A stretch of 64,000 nt of DNA from Stagonosporopsis chrysanthemi. Lineage: Eukaryota > Ascomycota > Dothideomycetes > Pleosporales > Didymellaceae. The DNA lies in assembly GCA_022560025.1 (NCBI GenBank), contig JAFISE010000005.1:62001-126000 (forward strand), read 5' to 3'. The notes under the pieces are model-generated. The model did not search any database and was not told the DNA's origin. It worked only from the letters and a program-made list of their open reading frames with translations. A program made the position numbers and the translations under genes. Below, one piece after another: positions 1-11,877 of this stretch (positions are counted from its first letter, which is position 1; every line of letters begins with the position of its first letter).

Positions 1-230
1 GCGGGCGCGGGCGTCGCACGGAGCGGGGAGGAGCGCTGCACTCACCCATTCGATGCCATTGTGACCATTGGGGCGATGGAGGGCAGCAGGCAGGCCGCGT
101 GGGCGTGGGCGGGGAGCGTCGACTAATATACGGCCTCGTCAGCCGGGCGGGGAGCGGGTGCCGTGCGCAGTCGCGGCAGGTCGCGGTGACGGGCAGCCGT
201 GGGCGGCGGTGCTGGTAGCGGGCGGCGGGC

Positions 231-316
231 GCGGTGTGTGGTGTGTGGTGCGGTGTGGTGCGGTGCGGTGCAATGTGGTGTGGTGTGGTCTGGTGCGGTG
301 CGGCGTGTGGTGTGCT
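231..316. repeat. GT/GC-rich degenerate minisatellite (GTGGTGCGGT-like)
   Basis: About 86 bp composed of imperfect GTGTGGTG / GTGCGGTG units on the plus strand, strongly G+T skewed. Confidence 0.75.
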
Positions 317-394
317 GGGCGGGCCGCTGTCGAGGGCGGGCTGCGGGCGAGGATGGCGGTTTTATTAGAGACGGCCCGCTGGGTTCGCGGAGTC

Positions 395-419
395 GTGGGC
401 GTGGGCGTGGGCGTGGGCG
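395..419. repeat. GTGGGC hexamer repeat
   Basis: About four tandem GTGGGC units. Confidence 0.8.
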
Positions 420-892
420 GGCAGGGCAGGGCGGCCGGGGTGCTCTCAGTCATCAGGGCAAGGGCAGCAGCGCTGCGGGAGGGTTTATAAGACGGCACCC
501 GCTCGCCAGCACGCCCCTGCCCGTCGCCGCTCAAGCCCTCAGGCGCTCAAGCGGCCCTTTGCAGGCGCTGGGCTGCCCGTCTGCTTGTCCACTCGTCCAC
601 TCCTCCACTCGTGCAGCTGCGCGTCCCCGAGCAGAGCCAGCCCGAGGCGGCTGGGTCCACTCGCTGGTGCTTCTGGGAACCGCCCGCGCATTAAGCCATT
701 AACAGCACCACTATTAATTTGTAGCCCCGGTCCCTGTCACGGTGCCCTCGGAGCGCCGCCGCATCCGGCCTACTGCTGGTTCCATACCACTGCCTCGGGT
801 CTGCCAGACCTGCGGATTCCCAGCCCGTGTGGTGTGCCCTGGAGCCCGCGCCCTCGCCGCCGGCCGGAGTGCTGTATGTACACAGTGTGTAG

Positions 893-969
893 GCTGTAGG
901 CTGTCGCTGTCGCTGTCGCTGTTGCTGTTGCTGTTGCTGTAGCTGTAGCTGTAGCTGTAGCTGTAGCTG
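893..969. repeat. GCTGTN hexamer minisatellite
   Basis: Roughly a dozen tandem hexamers that change in blocks along the array: GCTGTC copies, then GCTGTT copies, then GCTGTA copies. The block order suggests slippage expansion from single variant units. The open frames crossing it (Ser-Tyr or Ala-Thr dipeptide runs) are products of the repeat, not evidence of a gene. Confidence 0.85.
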
Positions 970-1192
970 CCATCCACGGCCATGACGGTGCAGCCAGCCA
1001 CTCCCCGCGTCTCGCCGACCGCCCGCGCCCGTCTTCGCTCTGCTCTGCGCGCCCCTGCTCGTGGCCTTGCCTCACCTCACCGCTCAGCGCACGAGAACTC
1101 TAGTGCAGGGTTATGCGCGTGAATGATGCCGCTGCTGCGTTGCGCTGCGTTGCCCTGCTCTGCCTCGCTGGGCCTGACCAACGAGAGAGTCG

Positions 1193-1238
1193 GAGAGACC
1201 AGCGAGAGACCAGCGAGAGACCAACGAGAGACCAACTG
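1193..1238. repeat. 11-bp tandem repeat AGAGACCAGCG
   Basis: About four copies of an AGAGACCAGCG/AGAGACCAACG unit in direct tandem. Confidence 0.75.
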
Positions 1239-4200
1239 CACAGCTTCTGCCGGCGCCGAACGCATGCCCAATCGCCGCCGCCCGCCTGGGTCACCTCTGC
1301 CCCCATTCCACGTCCTGCTGGCTGCCAATGTCACCGCCCCCGTGAAACCGTGACAGATGCTGCAACCGCAGCAGCCCACCGCCCGCCATCGCTCATCGCC
1401 CATCGCCCATCGCCCATCACCCTCCGCCCTCCGCCCGGCATGCACGACGCTTTTGCACACTCGCCCGCCGTGAGCCTGTGGCCCTGGATCCGACACTCCG
1501 GCGCCAATTCCCGCCCTCTGCTAGCACATTTCTCAACCGACCCATTGCTGACGCGAGACGCCTGTTTTGGTCAGCGTCAGCTGCACGCTTGTGGAGAAGA
1601 CCCGTCTCCTGAGGCGCACTCCTGGTAAGCATGCCTTCGGCCTCCTGCATGTGCCCTCGCTGCGTTCGCGGTAACGAGCCGACTCTTGTCAACAAAAACA
1701 CCCTGCGCCCCGTGCAGCGACGAGAGTGCGCCCGCCATGGCACTTGAAAATCGTGCTTTCCGACTTACATCCATCATCGAGGCACGGTCGCTGCTGCATC
1801 AGTGCACCTTTCCTCGCTGCCCCGCGCCGGCCCGCTGGCGGCACCGCAAGGGGTTGGTTCCATAGCAACGCTGTCTAGTCAACCCCTGCGACAAGCTGCG
1901 CACGCGAAATTGCCATCCGTCTGCACTGCACTGCACTGTGCTCATTGACGTTGACGTTGACGCTGCTGCTCATTACCACACCTGCACCTCACCACCACGC
2001 GTGCACCACGGCCGAATCACAGAACCCGGAGAGAATGCATCTTCGCCGCTTGCTGAAATCGTCAAATTCTGGTTCGAGCACAGCTTCTGCTGTGTAAGCA
2101 GTGCCTGCATGCGGAAAACTGGGGTCGTCCACGCCATCGTCCATATGGCTTCTGAGCCTGGGCGCAGGCGCACCGGGTCCATTGGTTGCGCGGCGCTGGT
2201 GGCGCGTTTCTTACCCCAGCAGACGCTCGCAGGGAGTACATGACGTTGCGAGTCGCTGAATCCCAAGGACTTGGTCCTCTGTCTGGGATTTGGAACATGC
2301 CTTAGCTGCCGCTTCCCCTCAGTGCCAACACGCCCTCTGCCCACTCATTGGCAAGAGATACGCGTGCGCATGGATGACAGCACTTTGCTTTGTGGGTCTT
2401 GTTCGGATCGGCCTTGTCGCAAACGGGATGCAAGCCTTTCAAACATGCCCTGGCACCTTCGAAACCGACGATGCCCAACAGAGACTTTTTTTTTTTTGAC
2501 TCGTAATGGGGTCCTCCAAACGCGGGCAGCGGCAGCAGCGCTGTCTTGTGTTTATATGTCCTTGACTCTCGTTCCTGCGCTTTGTCCCACGACGTTCGGT
2601 AACGTGAGCAGAACGGTGAGGATGGAGCTATTGTACGCTGGGCGCTGAAAGTTCCACTAGAGTACGGCCGTGTCTTGGTTGTTTAGGGCGGTTTGGTTCT
2701 GGGATCGCCGGTGCAAGCCACATGGCCGGGTTCGCCAGCGTTGTGGGTGCAAGCAGAGAGCTCCAATGCTGTCTTATAACTCAACCCAGGCACTTGCTTG
2801 ATAGTGCAGCGCACACAAAAGCGCCATGCACAAACTCGATAATGGGCCTTAACCTGAGGCGCTGTGCGCATCCTCTCGGTGGGTGCAGATAGCAAACGCA
2901 TCTAAACAGCCGAGCCATACCCGGGAGAGTGGTTCGGCAGCTTAGCTGCGTTTGGCTGGAAAGCACTTTCCTTTGTGCATGCAGAGCAGCCGCGATGGGC
3001 ACCTCGAGTCGCTCTCTGGGTCTGAATATCAGGTTCTAGACTGCCTGAAGCCATGGTGGAAATAAATCATGATACACATCCCGCAGTCGTGATGTAAGGG
3101 GAGGCGCGTCCCATTGTGGGGTCGCAACCAGTATGAACAAGACAGCACACATACAGAACAACGGTATTCGCGAACGTGCAACGCGAATGCATAAGTGCGC
3201 ATGCAGACCACTTCTCTGAGACAAATGAATGTGATGGCACGATTCAGACCGGCATCTCTAATGCTTAGTGCCGGCGCAGGGGGCAGCCCCTGCCTATACC
3301 GGCCTTTTTAAGAATGGGGATATTCACTCGCTCCACCTACGCAGTTCGGTACATTGCCCAACGGCGTCAGGCCATCTTGCTTCGCTCACACGGTAGATCG
3401 GCAAGACTCGTACACTCACCGGATGTGCTACGTATAGTGAGTCGAGGCCGCGACGTCAACCTGGCTAACCTGGATCGCACTATGGTGCCTGTGCAGGCAT
3501 TGCAGCTGTATCCCCACGGAGCTTTACTCACGTACGCCCTTCCCAACCCGTCTACCTGCTGTCCAGTCTCTGTCGGCCACCCAGAATGGTCTACTAGCTT
3601 CAACATTGTCTCTGAGAAAGTCTCACCTACAAGTCCAAATAGCGGTGTAAACATGTACGTGGACCAAGTAAAGTCAAAGCGCCTGCGTCAGCCTTAACTG
3701 CAAGGCTATCACCACGATGAACGTTATACAAATGAACTACGGGACATTCCAACAGCCAGGCTCTTGACTGCAAGGCTACTGTGCGCCCCTCACCTGTCGC
3801 TCCTTCCTGTTTCTGTCGTTTCACCTAGGGATCTCTGGTATAGACGACAACTACTCATACTGAGCACCTGCGAGCCGTTTCCTCACCGATACCGCTACTG
3901 CGTACCTCACGTCTGATCGCTGGGCTATGCATCAGCCCTGTTGCTTCCAACAGGACACTACATGCACCTCTGCAAAGACGGTTGCCACAACATCAGCCTC
4001 CAGAAGACCATCGACCGCGCCAACTGCTTTGGCATCTTTGCGATAGCACAGCCGAGCAATCGGTCCCCTGCTGTACGACGCACGTTGCCCTATCCGCTTA
4101 GACCGCTCGGTCACATGCATACCTACCACAGTCAGATCATGCATCCTGGGTCCGATCTCATCTTCTGTGCACATGAAATCTGGCGCTCTTCGACCGCGGC

Positions 4201-5339
4201 TATAGGCGCCTAGTTTCGCTCTTCTCCGGTCTCCACAGCTACAGCTATTGAATCTACGAGCAGCGTGTCTAGTGTTGACACCGGCGTGTCACAACGAGTC
4301 ACCAACCGTCTGCGCGCCGTCGTAGCTAGGGGTAAGATCACGGCACCGATGATAGGATACCGCACGATTCTGCATGTGCTCGTATGAGCACGTTTAATAA
4401 CCTGGAGTAGATCATCGCCCTTAGTCTCCGTCTGTACCGGAGGAGATCGCCCGGCTACTCAACTACAAGTCATGTCCGGTGTTATCAACACGATATCATG
4501 AAATAGCCACACCGCCAAAGACATCTTATCTAGACCTATACCCGGACGAGAATTGAAAATGTACGCAGGGTAATGTCAACATTGCATACAGATATCATAC
4601 CAAAGAGAAACAAGACTCAGCACTTCACATAACCACATACACACATACGCTTCAACACGCAAGCAACGCTGAGATTCTTGGCAATGATGTTCATTCCAAG
4701 TCGCTACGGGTGACAGCAACCCGGAACTAAGTGTACTTGTCGACGAAAGTCGTGTCTTCGACTCATGCCGGCGGGTATGACCCGGACTTTTAAGTGCGGA
4801 ACGTAACCGACGGCGCTGGAGCGGCCGCATGCAGCCGTGCTGTGAACCTCGTATTACTGAATAGCTCTGTGCTGGCGGCCCTGTCTCCGGCACCAGCTAG
4901 AGACGGCGTCTGGCTGGTTCGTGCTACTGCAGCTTTGGGCTTTCCGCACCACCCGTGATACCAAACACGGGAGAACCAAAGTCGATTACCCCGACTGTCC
5001 GATTCGTTGCTGTCAGAAGCCTCCCCGAGACTGCTAGTTCGACTTGGACAATTCCCAATACCACGGTTGTACCTTGTCTGCGCGATTTCTCGCGTGGGAG
5101 CTTTGGTGCCTCTGAGTGGCTTGCGAGGTGGCGCTCCGAGTAGCTTCTCGGATCACCTTCTTCCTCCAGGAATCTGTGATCATCTCCGCGCCATTAGAGG
5201 TCTGGCTCTCACTGGCTGCTTGTCGGCATTACCGTCGACGTGGGGATTGACATGCACGCTATAGTTGCAATGCACGCTCCAATGCTCTGATTTGACGACT
5301 CATTAATCTCTTGCGCCGATCTGCATCTTACACATGCTT

Positions 5340-6472
5340 TTAGGCCCATTGCCATCGCTTTCGTAACCACTGCAAGACGTACACTAGGACAACCAGTACA
5401 GGGACCTCGATCAAAGGGCCGACCGTACTTGCCAAAGCTTGACCGCTTGAGGCACCATACACCGCGACTACTACCGCTATCGCGAGCTCGAAGTTGTTGC
5501 TAGCAGCCGTGAATCCCTGGACGCAGCTGACCTTGTACTCAAATCCCATCCGGTAGCAGAACCAGATTGTAGCCGAGAAGAGGACCAGGAAGTACACCAA
5601 TAATGGCGCGCAGACTCGCAAGACGTCAGTGATCTGCCTGACAACGTGCGCACCCTGGCTGGCGAACAAGACGATGATTGTATACAGCAGGCCGATCAGG
5701 GAAAAAGGCCCAATGTACCGCAGGAAGCGGCGCTGGTACCTCTCCTCTCCAATGATGGCGCGCAGTACCAACCGCGTGAGCACAGCGGCACCAAGCGGAA
5801 TCCCCAGGAACACACCCACACTCTGCGCCACCTTCTCGTACGAGACGCTCGTCTGCGCGCCCCGACTGACGATCTGCACGTAGAAGATGGCCAGCGGTGC
5901 AAACAGCACAATCTGCAGAATCGAATTGAACGCCACCAGAACCGCGCAATAGTCTCCATCCCCCTTGGCCAGATCGGTCCAGATGAGCACCATAGCGATG
6001 CAGCGCGCAATGCCCACGAAGATCAACCCCTCCCTCAGATCCGGGCGGTCGGGCAGAAACGCCCATGCCAGGCCGACCATGAACAGCGGCGCGATGATCC
6101 AGTTCAGCACAAACGAGAGCCCGATTTGCACCCACAGGGCTCTGTGCGAGAGCAGGAGGTGTAGCGTTTCGTAGCGGACTTTGCAGAGGATCGGGTACAT
6201 CATGACGAGGAGGCCGATTGCTACGGCGTCGGTGTCAGTGCGATGGCGTAAGATCTGGGGGGGATAATCTACCGATGGGGATGCTGACGCCTACGAATTC
6301 GCCCTTTTGCAGGGCAGGCCCCGCGGACTCGACCGTATTGCCGATGGCGATGCCGACGCCCATGGCGATGAGGATCCATAGCACCAGGAAGCGGTCGAGG
6401 AACGACAGGCCTTTCAGTGGAGGCAGCTCTTTTCCATCTTTCTCGCATGCGTCTGTCAAACTCGTCAGCGTT

Positions 6473-6477
<5 letters not shown>
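5340..6477 (-). CDS. ACR3: ACR3-family arsenite efflux transporter
   Basis: Plasma-membrane carrier that extrudes arsenite (and antimonite in some members), the last step of arsenic detoxification. Two exons, complement(6273..6477) and complement(5340..6220), separated by a 52-nt GT..AG intron; the spliced protein is 361 aa, close to the usual fungal size but with a short N-terminus. The join reads through FVGVSIPI-A-IGLLVMMYPILC, typical of ACR3. The family cysteine lies in GIARCIAMVLIWT (about residue 142), and the C-terminal block has NNFELAIAVVVAVYG and GPLIEVPVLVVLVYV. About ten hydrophobic segments are visible. The ATG at 6477 is the only good start in frame and lies directly against a 65-bp CT/GA tract, which must be leader or core promoter. 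No arsenate reductase or arsenic regulator is seen nearby. Family assignment is firm; substrate is inferred from family. Confidence 0.93.

Positions 6478-6542
<65 letters not shown>
6478..6542. repeat. (CT)n microsatellite abutting the ACR3 start codon
   Basis: A 65-bp pure CT dinucleotide run on the plus strand (GA on the coding strand of ACR3), beginning one base upstream of the ACR3 ATG. Long open frames across it on both strands (Ser-Leu or Arg-Glu runs) come from the repeat. Confidence 0.95.
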
Positions 6543-6546
<4 letters not shown>

Positions 6547-6924
6547 TCATCTCAGCCATCACCGCACAACGTACCCTTTGCCTCTCGCCCTCCCTTCTCA
6601 ACATCAACCTCTGCATCGACATGTGCATCACCGACTCTCTTCTCTTTCTGCTGCGCAATCGCGCCCCCTTCAACCGTATTCATGGTCTCTGATTCGTGTC
6701 TGGATGCGGATTTCCAACAAAAAAGTCGATCCCGCAGCCATGTCTGCGTTCATATATGTATCAGCGCGCGACATAATTTCCGGCCAATGGCGTGCGGGTA
6801 GTGACAGTTTAGCCCGATGCCAAGAATCCAGCAGAATGGGTTGGGCGGTGAGTAGGTTGACTAAGCTGGGATGTGATGTTGAGGATACGGCGTCCGTCGT
6901 CGTTGTCGTCGGAGCATTGGTCGG

Positions 6925-6956
6925 AGCATTGGCATTGGCATTGGCATTGGCATTGG
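6925..6956. repeat. GGCATT hexamer repeat
   Basis: About five tandem GGCATT units. Confidence 0.85.
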
Positions 6957-7234
6957 AGTGAGGTCGAGTCCCCGTCTGCAAGATGATGCGGTGCTGTACA
7001 TAACATGGCTTGCCAGGTCGCGCGCGAGGTTGTTGCTACGGCTTGTGGACCACCGGGATGCGGAGATTGTATTGTGGGAGCACGAAATTAGTTTCGCGAT
7101 GCAACTTTTGGCTTTTGAACCTGGTTGTTTGGGTCGATTGATGGCGCTGAGTGTCTCTCTTCTTTTTGAGGACGGATGTGAGGATCTGTGAAGGATCTGT
7201 CGTATGTACGCTCTCTCTCACTCTCTCTGACATA

Positions 7235-7254
7235 CACACACACACACACACACA
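7235..7254. repeat. (CA)n microsatellite
   Basis: Ten uninterrupted CA units. Confidence 0.9.
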
Positions 7255-8772
7255 ATCCCGGCGCCGCCAACGTCACGACAACCATCCAAGGAACCTAAAG
7301 CACCCCTCCTTACAGTCGCAAGAGCGAGCCTACATCTATCCATGGGCTCTGATCCCCACACCCTCGCATCTTCGTAGCTTGTTCCTCGGAGACACGTACG
7401 TCATCACCATCCATAACTCCTGCATATCGTAGAGCCGGGAAAACACTCTGTGGACATAAGAGTAGAGACGAAATTGACAAATCCCGCGCCCGATACCTGC
7501 AGCTCGCATGTCGACGGAGCCGCGTGATGTGACAACTAGGTATTGGCCATCCGACACCTTCGTCTGGCAGACTCAGCGCAGCTGGGCGACTTTGAGTTCG
7601 CGGAGGTCGACATGACATGTGCATGGCATGACAATGGCTTAAAGCTCTCCCGGGCAACACGTAAGTCTGAAGACATCTCTTTGCATCTCCATCTGCGGCA
7701 CTCAGACCTGGTAACGACCACCAGCATGTATTCACAGTTTCAGCTAACTGATCTAGAGTGTCGTGGTGAGAGGACCCCCCCCCCCCTCCCCTAGCTCTCT
7801 CTGTTCTACTACACTTCTAGCGACTGGTACTCTGCAGTGATCCTTCGACCCGCAGAGCCGAGAAAAAAACCCTCTTCTGACGCTAAAGACGTGTTGTAGC
7901 CTCGGCGTCAGCGTCAGAGTTTCTGTGAGCACACGGTGATGTGGGATTGACTTGCCAATCGCGACGGGACTCGAATCGAGAACAAGTTCACCTTGTAGCG
8001 CTATCAGAAGCACATGAGCTGTGCACAGAACGGGGGGGGCATCTTGGCTGGTCTACTTGTGAGGTTATGCATGTGTGACACGTTCTGACTGGAGTTGTGA
8101 GATGCAATGGTAGGCGTGCGTGAGCATGGAGACAGTTGAGGTGCAGATGGGCGTGGGAAGCATGACTGTGGTCAAAGGGGGGTGGGGGTGGAGACCGTGC
8201 GAGACCGTAGTGGGTTGTCGTTAGACCACTCGGGTGAAGGCAGTGTGTTGATGGTGAGGGTACTCGTCACGAGCACATTCTGGCTTGATACTCCTCCTGA
8301 GTAGGATCTGGAGATTGCCGAGGCTGAGTGCCACCCCCACCCAGATGGAGGAACTTGTGACGAAGATGTTACCGCGAGGTGTCGGATCAGAATGCTGAGA
8401 GTTGGTTGCCGATACAAGCTTCTCCTTACAAGTGCGGTCTCAACACTTGACTGCGTTCTCAACATCGCGAGAATGCCCAGTAGTGCATGCTTGGTTTCTG
8501 AGATCCTCGGCGATTGAGAGACGGTAGTGCTCCCCAATGTTTACACCTGGAGCGCACTAGATATTGCCATGAGAAAACACAGGGACTTCCTTGCAACATC
8601 GAGACCACCCACACAAGAAGGTGTAGACAAATAGAGTTTACGAAATGTGTTGTCTAACCCCGTGATCTATACAGTGAGGCAAATGAGGGCAGTTATCTTG
8701 TGTAAAACAGATGTCATGAGGTGTCGCGACATTCGAAGGTTTATTCGCGCTGGTCGTCCGAGAGCATTGTGA

Positions 8773-9749
8773 CTAAAAAGCGGGAAGCACTATCCAAACC
8801 GTCCGCGCCGCACCCTCTACACTGTTGTGGGGTGAGATGCGTTGGCTAGAATTGGAGGCTCTCGAGTTTCTCCCCTTTTCCCATGAAGCCCTTTCGAGAT
8901 TGCTTAGGAATGGCTTCATGGATGAAGACAAAGGGGTGGGATGAATCAATGTGGTGGTGACCGTGTACAAGAGGCAAACAAAAATGTAGAAGGCAATAGT
9001 GATGGCTACGTTCAGGGTTGGAGAGATTGGACAGACGGTTAGAAATTGTAGCAGTCCATGCTTATCACACGAACTCACATGACTGCAGCAACCAGAGGTT
9101 GACGAAGCTTTTGCGATGTTTCTGTACTGCCAGGTTTGCCAGTAGCAGAGACCTTGGTGAGACAATTGCAAGTCGATACCCCAATGTTTTGTTGATGGAG
9201 ACGAATCAGACACGAATTCGTATGTAATCTTAGAACGACTCAGGTGATGACACCTTCACTGTCATCCAAACACTGCCTGGATGAACGCTGAACAGAACCT
9301 AGTAAGTACCCAAGTCAGTCATGGACGAGAATCCTGGTCAGTGTCGTATGGGGGTAGAGATCTGAAGAGATAAAATAGAGCAGAGTGTTGGACGTATTGA
9401 CCGAGACTCTATGTTCTTCATATAAGTAGTAGAGAACAAAACTTGTTTCAATAAGATAACGATCGCCGTCCAAGTTCCTGAAACGCGAGATCCAGTAAAG
9501 AACAACAATGAGTAGCATTACTCATGCTCTGCGGTTGTCAAGTCCGATCCCGACCATCGCCAAATGTTGCGAACGATGGAACCGGCGAGCACCTTCAGTA
9601 CCTTTTCAAAAAACCGTGGACTTGCCGTACGCCGCCACCCACCTCAGGAAGAACTCCGTATCCACGATGAAGACGACCCCAAAAGCAGATATGGCAATCC
9701 ACAAACCGCATTGCAAAGCCCACATAAGCCCACATTTTGAAACCAGACT
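8773..9749 (-). pseudogene. Membrane-protein gene fragment, probably degraded
   Basis: Three minus-strand pieces look coding but do not join cleanly. The first (9606-9749) contains a hydrophobic stretch ending in an acidic turn, WIAISAFGVVFIVDTEFFLR, which resembles the C-terminal membrane segment of fungal membrane proteins carrying a (V/I)DTE..LRWN-type motif. A second (about 9315-9495) follows an AG acceptor and starts RNLDGDRYL. A third (8773-9040) has a hydrophobic helix, NVAITIAFYIFVCLLYTV. The first piece has an in-frame stop immediately upstream (9750-9752) and no N-terminal region could be found. I read it as the remnant of a membrane-protein gene, but a real multi-exon gene with unusual splicing is not excluded. 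Confidence 0.3.
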
Positions 9750-10315
9750 TTACAGGGGTGTCTCTCGCTTCCGTTCTGTTGAGCCACCCTTATCCCGCAC
9801 TCTTCACGATCCCAACTCGTACCTTCCTGTTGGGCCGTGCTAGGCCTCCCGTTTGGGCCCCGTTCGGGTCAGTTCGGGCCGCTCCCTAGTGTTCGAGAGC
9901 GTTCCAGGCCGTAGCGTGTTGGAATGCCGCGATGGAAGGGCTTGGGGAGAGAATGGCAGGGGTGTGGTGTGCAGGGCGGGCGCGAGATGGGGCGCATGAG
10001 GCTGAAAGGTAGGTGTGCGCTAACGTGCGCGGTTTGTATGGTGTTGTTGGAAAGTTTTCATGTGCAGAAAGATTGTTTTGAGAAATGGTTGTTTGCTGAT
10101 ATTGATCATTGTACGCTTTGTGTAAGGCTTCTGGGCTCGTCTTCCGCACTTGCGCTTGCGCGACGCGAGCGCGCACTTTCCCTTCTTTCAGATTCTACTC
10201 ATCTCCTCGCGCTGCAAAGTCGGTATTTCCAGACCAAGACCTTGGGCGGATCGTCTGTATCCACGAACTAATATACGCAGATTGGACTAGAGCACCACCA
10301 CCTATCCTCTCCCGC
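9750..10315. other. Intergenic, nothing recognised
   Basis: No domain-bearing frame; a plus-strand open frame at 9924-10271 has no recognisable content. Confidence 0.5.
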
Positions 10316-10762
10316 TTAAGGGCAGCCAAAATACGGCAAGTCGCTCCATCGCCGAGCATCTAGCAATCCTTTGCGCGCCTTCTTCGGAGCCTTCCAACTC
10401 TCGATAGTCGCCTCTCGGCAAATCGGTCCTCCGTCCAGCTCCTCGTTACTCCCATCTTCGGGCAGTACAAGCTCATCGTCTACAGTGATTACTGTCTCGC
10501 CACGTTTCTTCGACGGATAGTCGCAAGTGTGCGGGACCGTCCAGCACGGGACTGATGATGTGCATTGCTGATACTCCGTTGGCGCAAACATATGACTCAG
10601 AAAGTTGACCAAAAACGCCGCGATCTGATGGTGAGCAAATTGATAAGCATGTTGATGTTCGGCCTTCAAGTCTGACTTGGCAGGTGGTGTTGTCGTGTTG
10701 TGGCGATTGCCGAAAACAGTGGAGTGTGTGGAAGGGTGGAGAAGGTTGGGGAAGATGGACAT
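10316..10762 (-). CDS. Hypothetical protein, 148 aa
   Basis: A single open frame. The first good ATG is at 10762 (MSIFPNLLHP); the frame is open further upstream, but that part is low-complexity. The protein starts Thr/His-rich, has a short apolar stretch (IAAFLVNFLSHMF, about residues 48-60) and ends in a charged tail containing WKAPKKARKGLLD and a terminal LPYFGCP. I recognise no family. The irregular, non-repetitive composition and the absence of shadow-like bias make it likely to be a real gene, but expression evidence is absent and an upstream exon is possible. Confidence 0.45.
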   Translation of the reverse strand: MSIFPNLLHPSTHSTVFGNRHNTTTPPAKSDLKAEHQHAYQFAHHQIAAFLVNFLSHMFAPTEYQQCTSSVPCWTVPHTCDYPSKKRGETVITVDDELVLPEDGSNEELDGGPICREATIESWKAPKKARKGLLDARRWSDLPYFGCP

Positions 10763-11600
10763 GGCGGGTTTTGACCGTGGAGATCGAGTTTCGGTTTTGG
10801 CGTGCATTGATGCTGTGGAGACGCACGCGTGGACGGTTCTGCCTTGTATCCACAGAAAGCGGGTTGTCGAAAAATGTTTGTGTTGTGGCGATAATTGCTG
10901 ATGGGTGTGCATTTTGCTGCCATGTTACCTTTGTTTTATGTATGTCGCGCGAGTTAAACCTGTGTCGTGAGCATCAATGCGAGTGTCTAGGTGGTGTGAG
11001 TATCAGCAATCGCGACGTTGCGCGGCGACCGCGTGATTTCCGCAACCGGCAATCGATCAGCATTTGCGACACGGTATCAGTTGATATTCCTGGGCAAGCT
11101 TGCAGGTGCCAGGCTTTTGGACCGGAAGTTTCGAAGATGGAAAGACAGATGGCGTGACCAATGCCGGAGTCTCCCGAGCTCAACATCAAACTTATTCTGC
11201 ACCTCAGCTCCTTCATCCTCCGCATTCGATAGATCTCGAACGCCACGCAAACCAAGTTTATCCGGAGCAAAACATGAATATCCGGAGGCGAGCAGGGAGG
11301 CGAGCAGGGAAGTGGGTTCTGGAAGGCGAATCTCCCCACAATTCTCGTACCTCGTGCCTGTTTTTGACTCGCTAGTCGTGTCGCCTCGCCATCCCCGAGG
11401 TAGCGGCGTTGGCCCCGAGGCTATCTTTACCTTAGTCTACACCAGCACGGACTTTGGGTCCATCGTGACCGCAATTTCGAATTTTCGCAGAAGCATTGAA
11501 AAGCCCGAGAGCTCCCTTGCTTTCTCCCATCCATCAGTCAATCCATCTATCCATCCATCAATTCAAACTCCAAACCAAACAACTTCACATATCAATCACA
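10763..11600. other. Intergenic; leader of the 11601 gene
   Basis: The last 100 bases hold CCAT-rich repeats (11525-11560) and an A-rich run just before the ATG at 11601, typical of a fungal 5' leader. Nothing else recognised. Confidence 0.5.
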
Positions 11601-11877
11601 ATGTCTGCTCAGACCACCATCCCCAAGATCCAGCTCACCGCTGAGGAGATCGCCTTCAAGGCCGAGCACGATGCCATTACATCCTACGAGGAGGGCTGGG
11701 ACAACTGGGACGGCCCTCAGTGGCCCATCGGCACCGTTCAGTGCTCCATCCGTACGTTTCACCGTCTCACCGCCTTATCTTCAAGCCATTAACAGTATTA
11801 CAGAGGCCAACTGGGAAGACCGCTCCGTCCCCCCTACACCCGCCGTTGAGGCCGACGAGCCCCAGTACAAGAACTAG
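11601..11877 (+). CDS. Small acidic protein, 74 aa, two exons
   Basis: Exons 11601..11751 and 11804..11877 flank a 52-nt intron (donor GTACGT, acceptor TTACAG), giving a 74-aa protein. The start sits in an ATCACAATGTC context after an A-rich leader. The sequence is acidic and aromatic in its middle (EEGWDNWDGPQWPIGTVQCS) and proline/acid-rich at the end (DRSVPPTPAVEADEPQYKN), with no signal peptide or membrane helix. The clean splice and strong codon use argue for a real, probably well-expressed small protein; a gene finder with a 100-aa cutoff would miss it. I do not recognise the family and assign no function. Confidence 0.7.

Larger units (their letters stand above)
1..5339. other. Gene-poor left end with minisatellites
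   Basis: No reading frame in this stretch shows a recognisable domain, a believable start or a plausible exon chain; the open frames here overlap on both strands and follow base composition. The first 2 kb is GC-rich with several short tandem repeats, listed separately. Around 3270-3300 there is a small hairpin (GCAGGGG / CCCCTGC, 7-bp arms). Between 3.3 and 4.9 kb the sequence looks like ordinary non-coding or long-degraded DNA; I could not match it to a transposon family. Part of it may be a distal promoter for a gene left of the window. Confidence 0.5.
6543..8772. other. Intergenic, microsatellite-rich; no supported gene
   Basis: This contains a GGCATT hexamer array (about 6925-6956), a CA run (7235-7254), a poly-C run (7775-7786) and some CT-rich stretches. 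Frames at 7310-7735 and 8172-8537 are open for 120-140 codons, but I find no domain, plausible start or splice pattern. Its left part presumably holds the ACR3 promoter. Confidence 0.5.

Noticed and set aside
6218..6961. 247-codon plus-strand frame with a long Ser-Leu run
   Set aside because: It crosses the CT microsatellite and the antisense of the first ACR3 exon and intron; no domain.
7945..7985. TCGATTCGAGTCCC on the minus strand, reminiscent of a tRNA T-arm
   Set aside because: No matching acceptor, D or anticodon stem could be built around it; the CTCGATTCGAG core is only a short palindrome.
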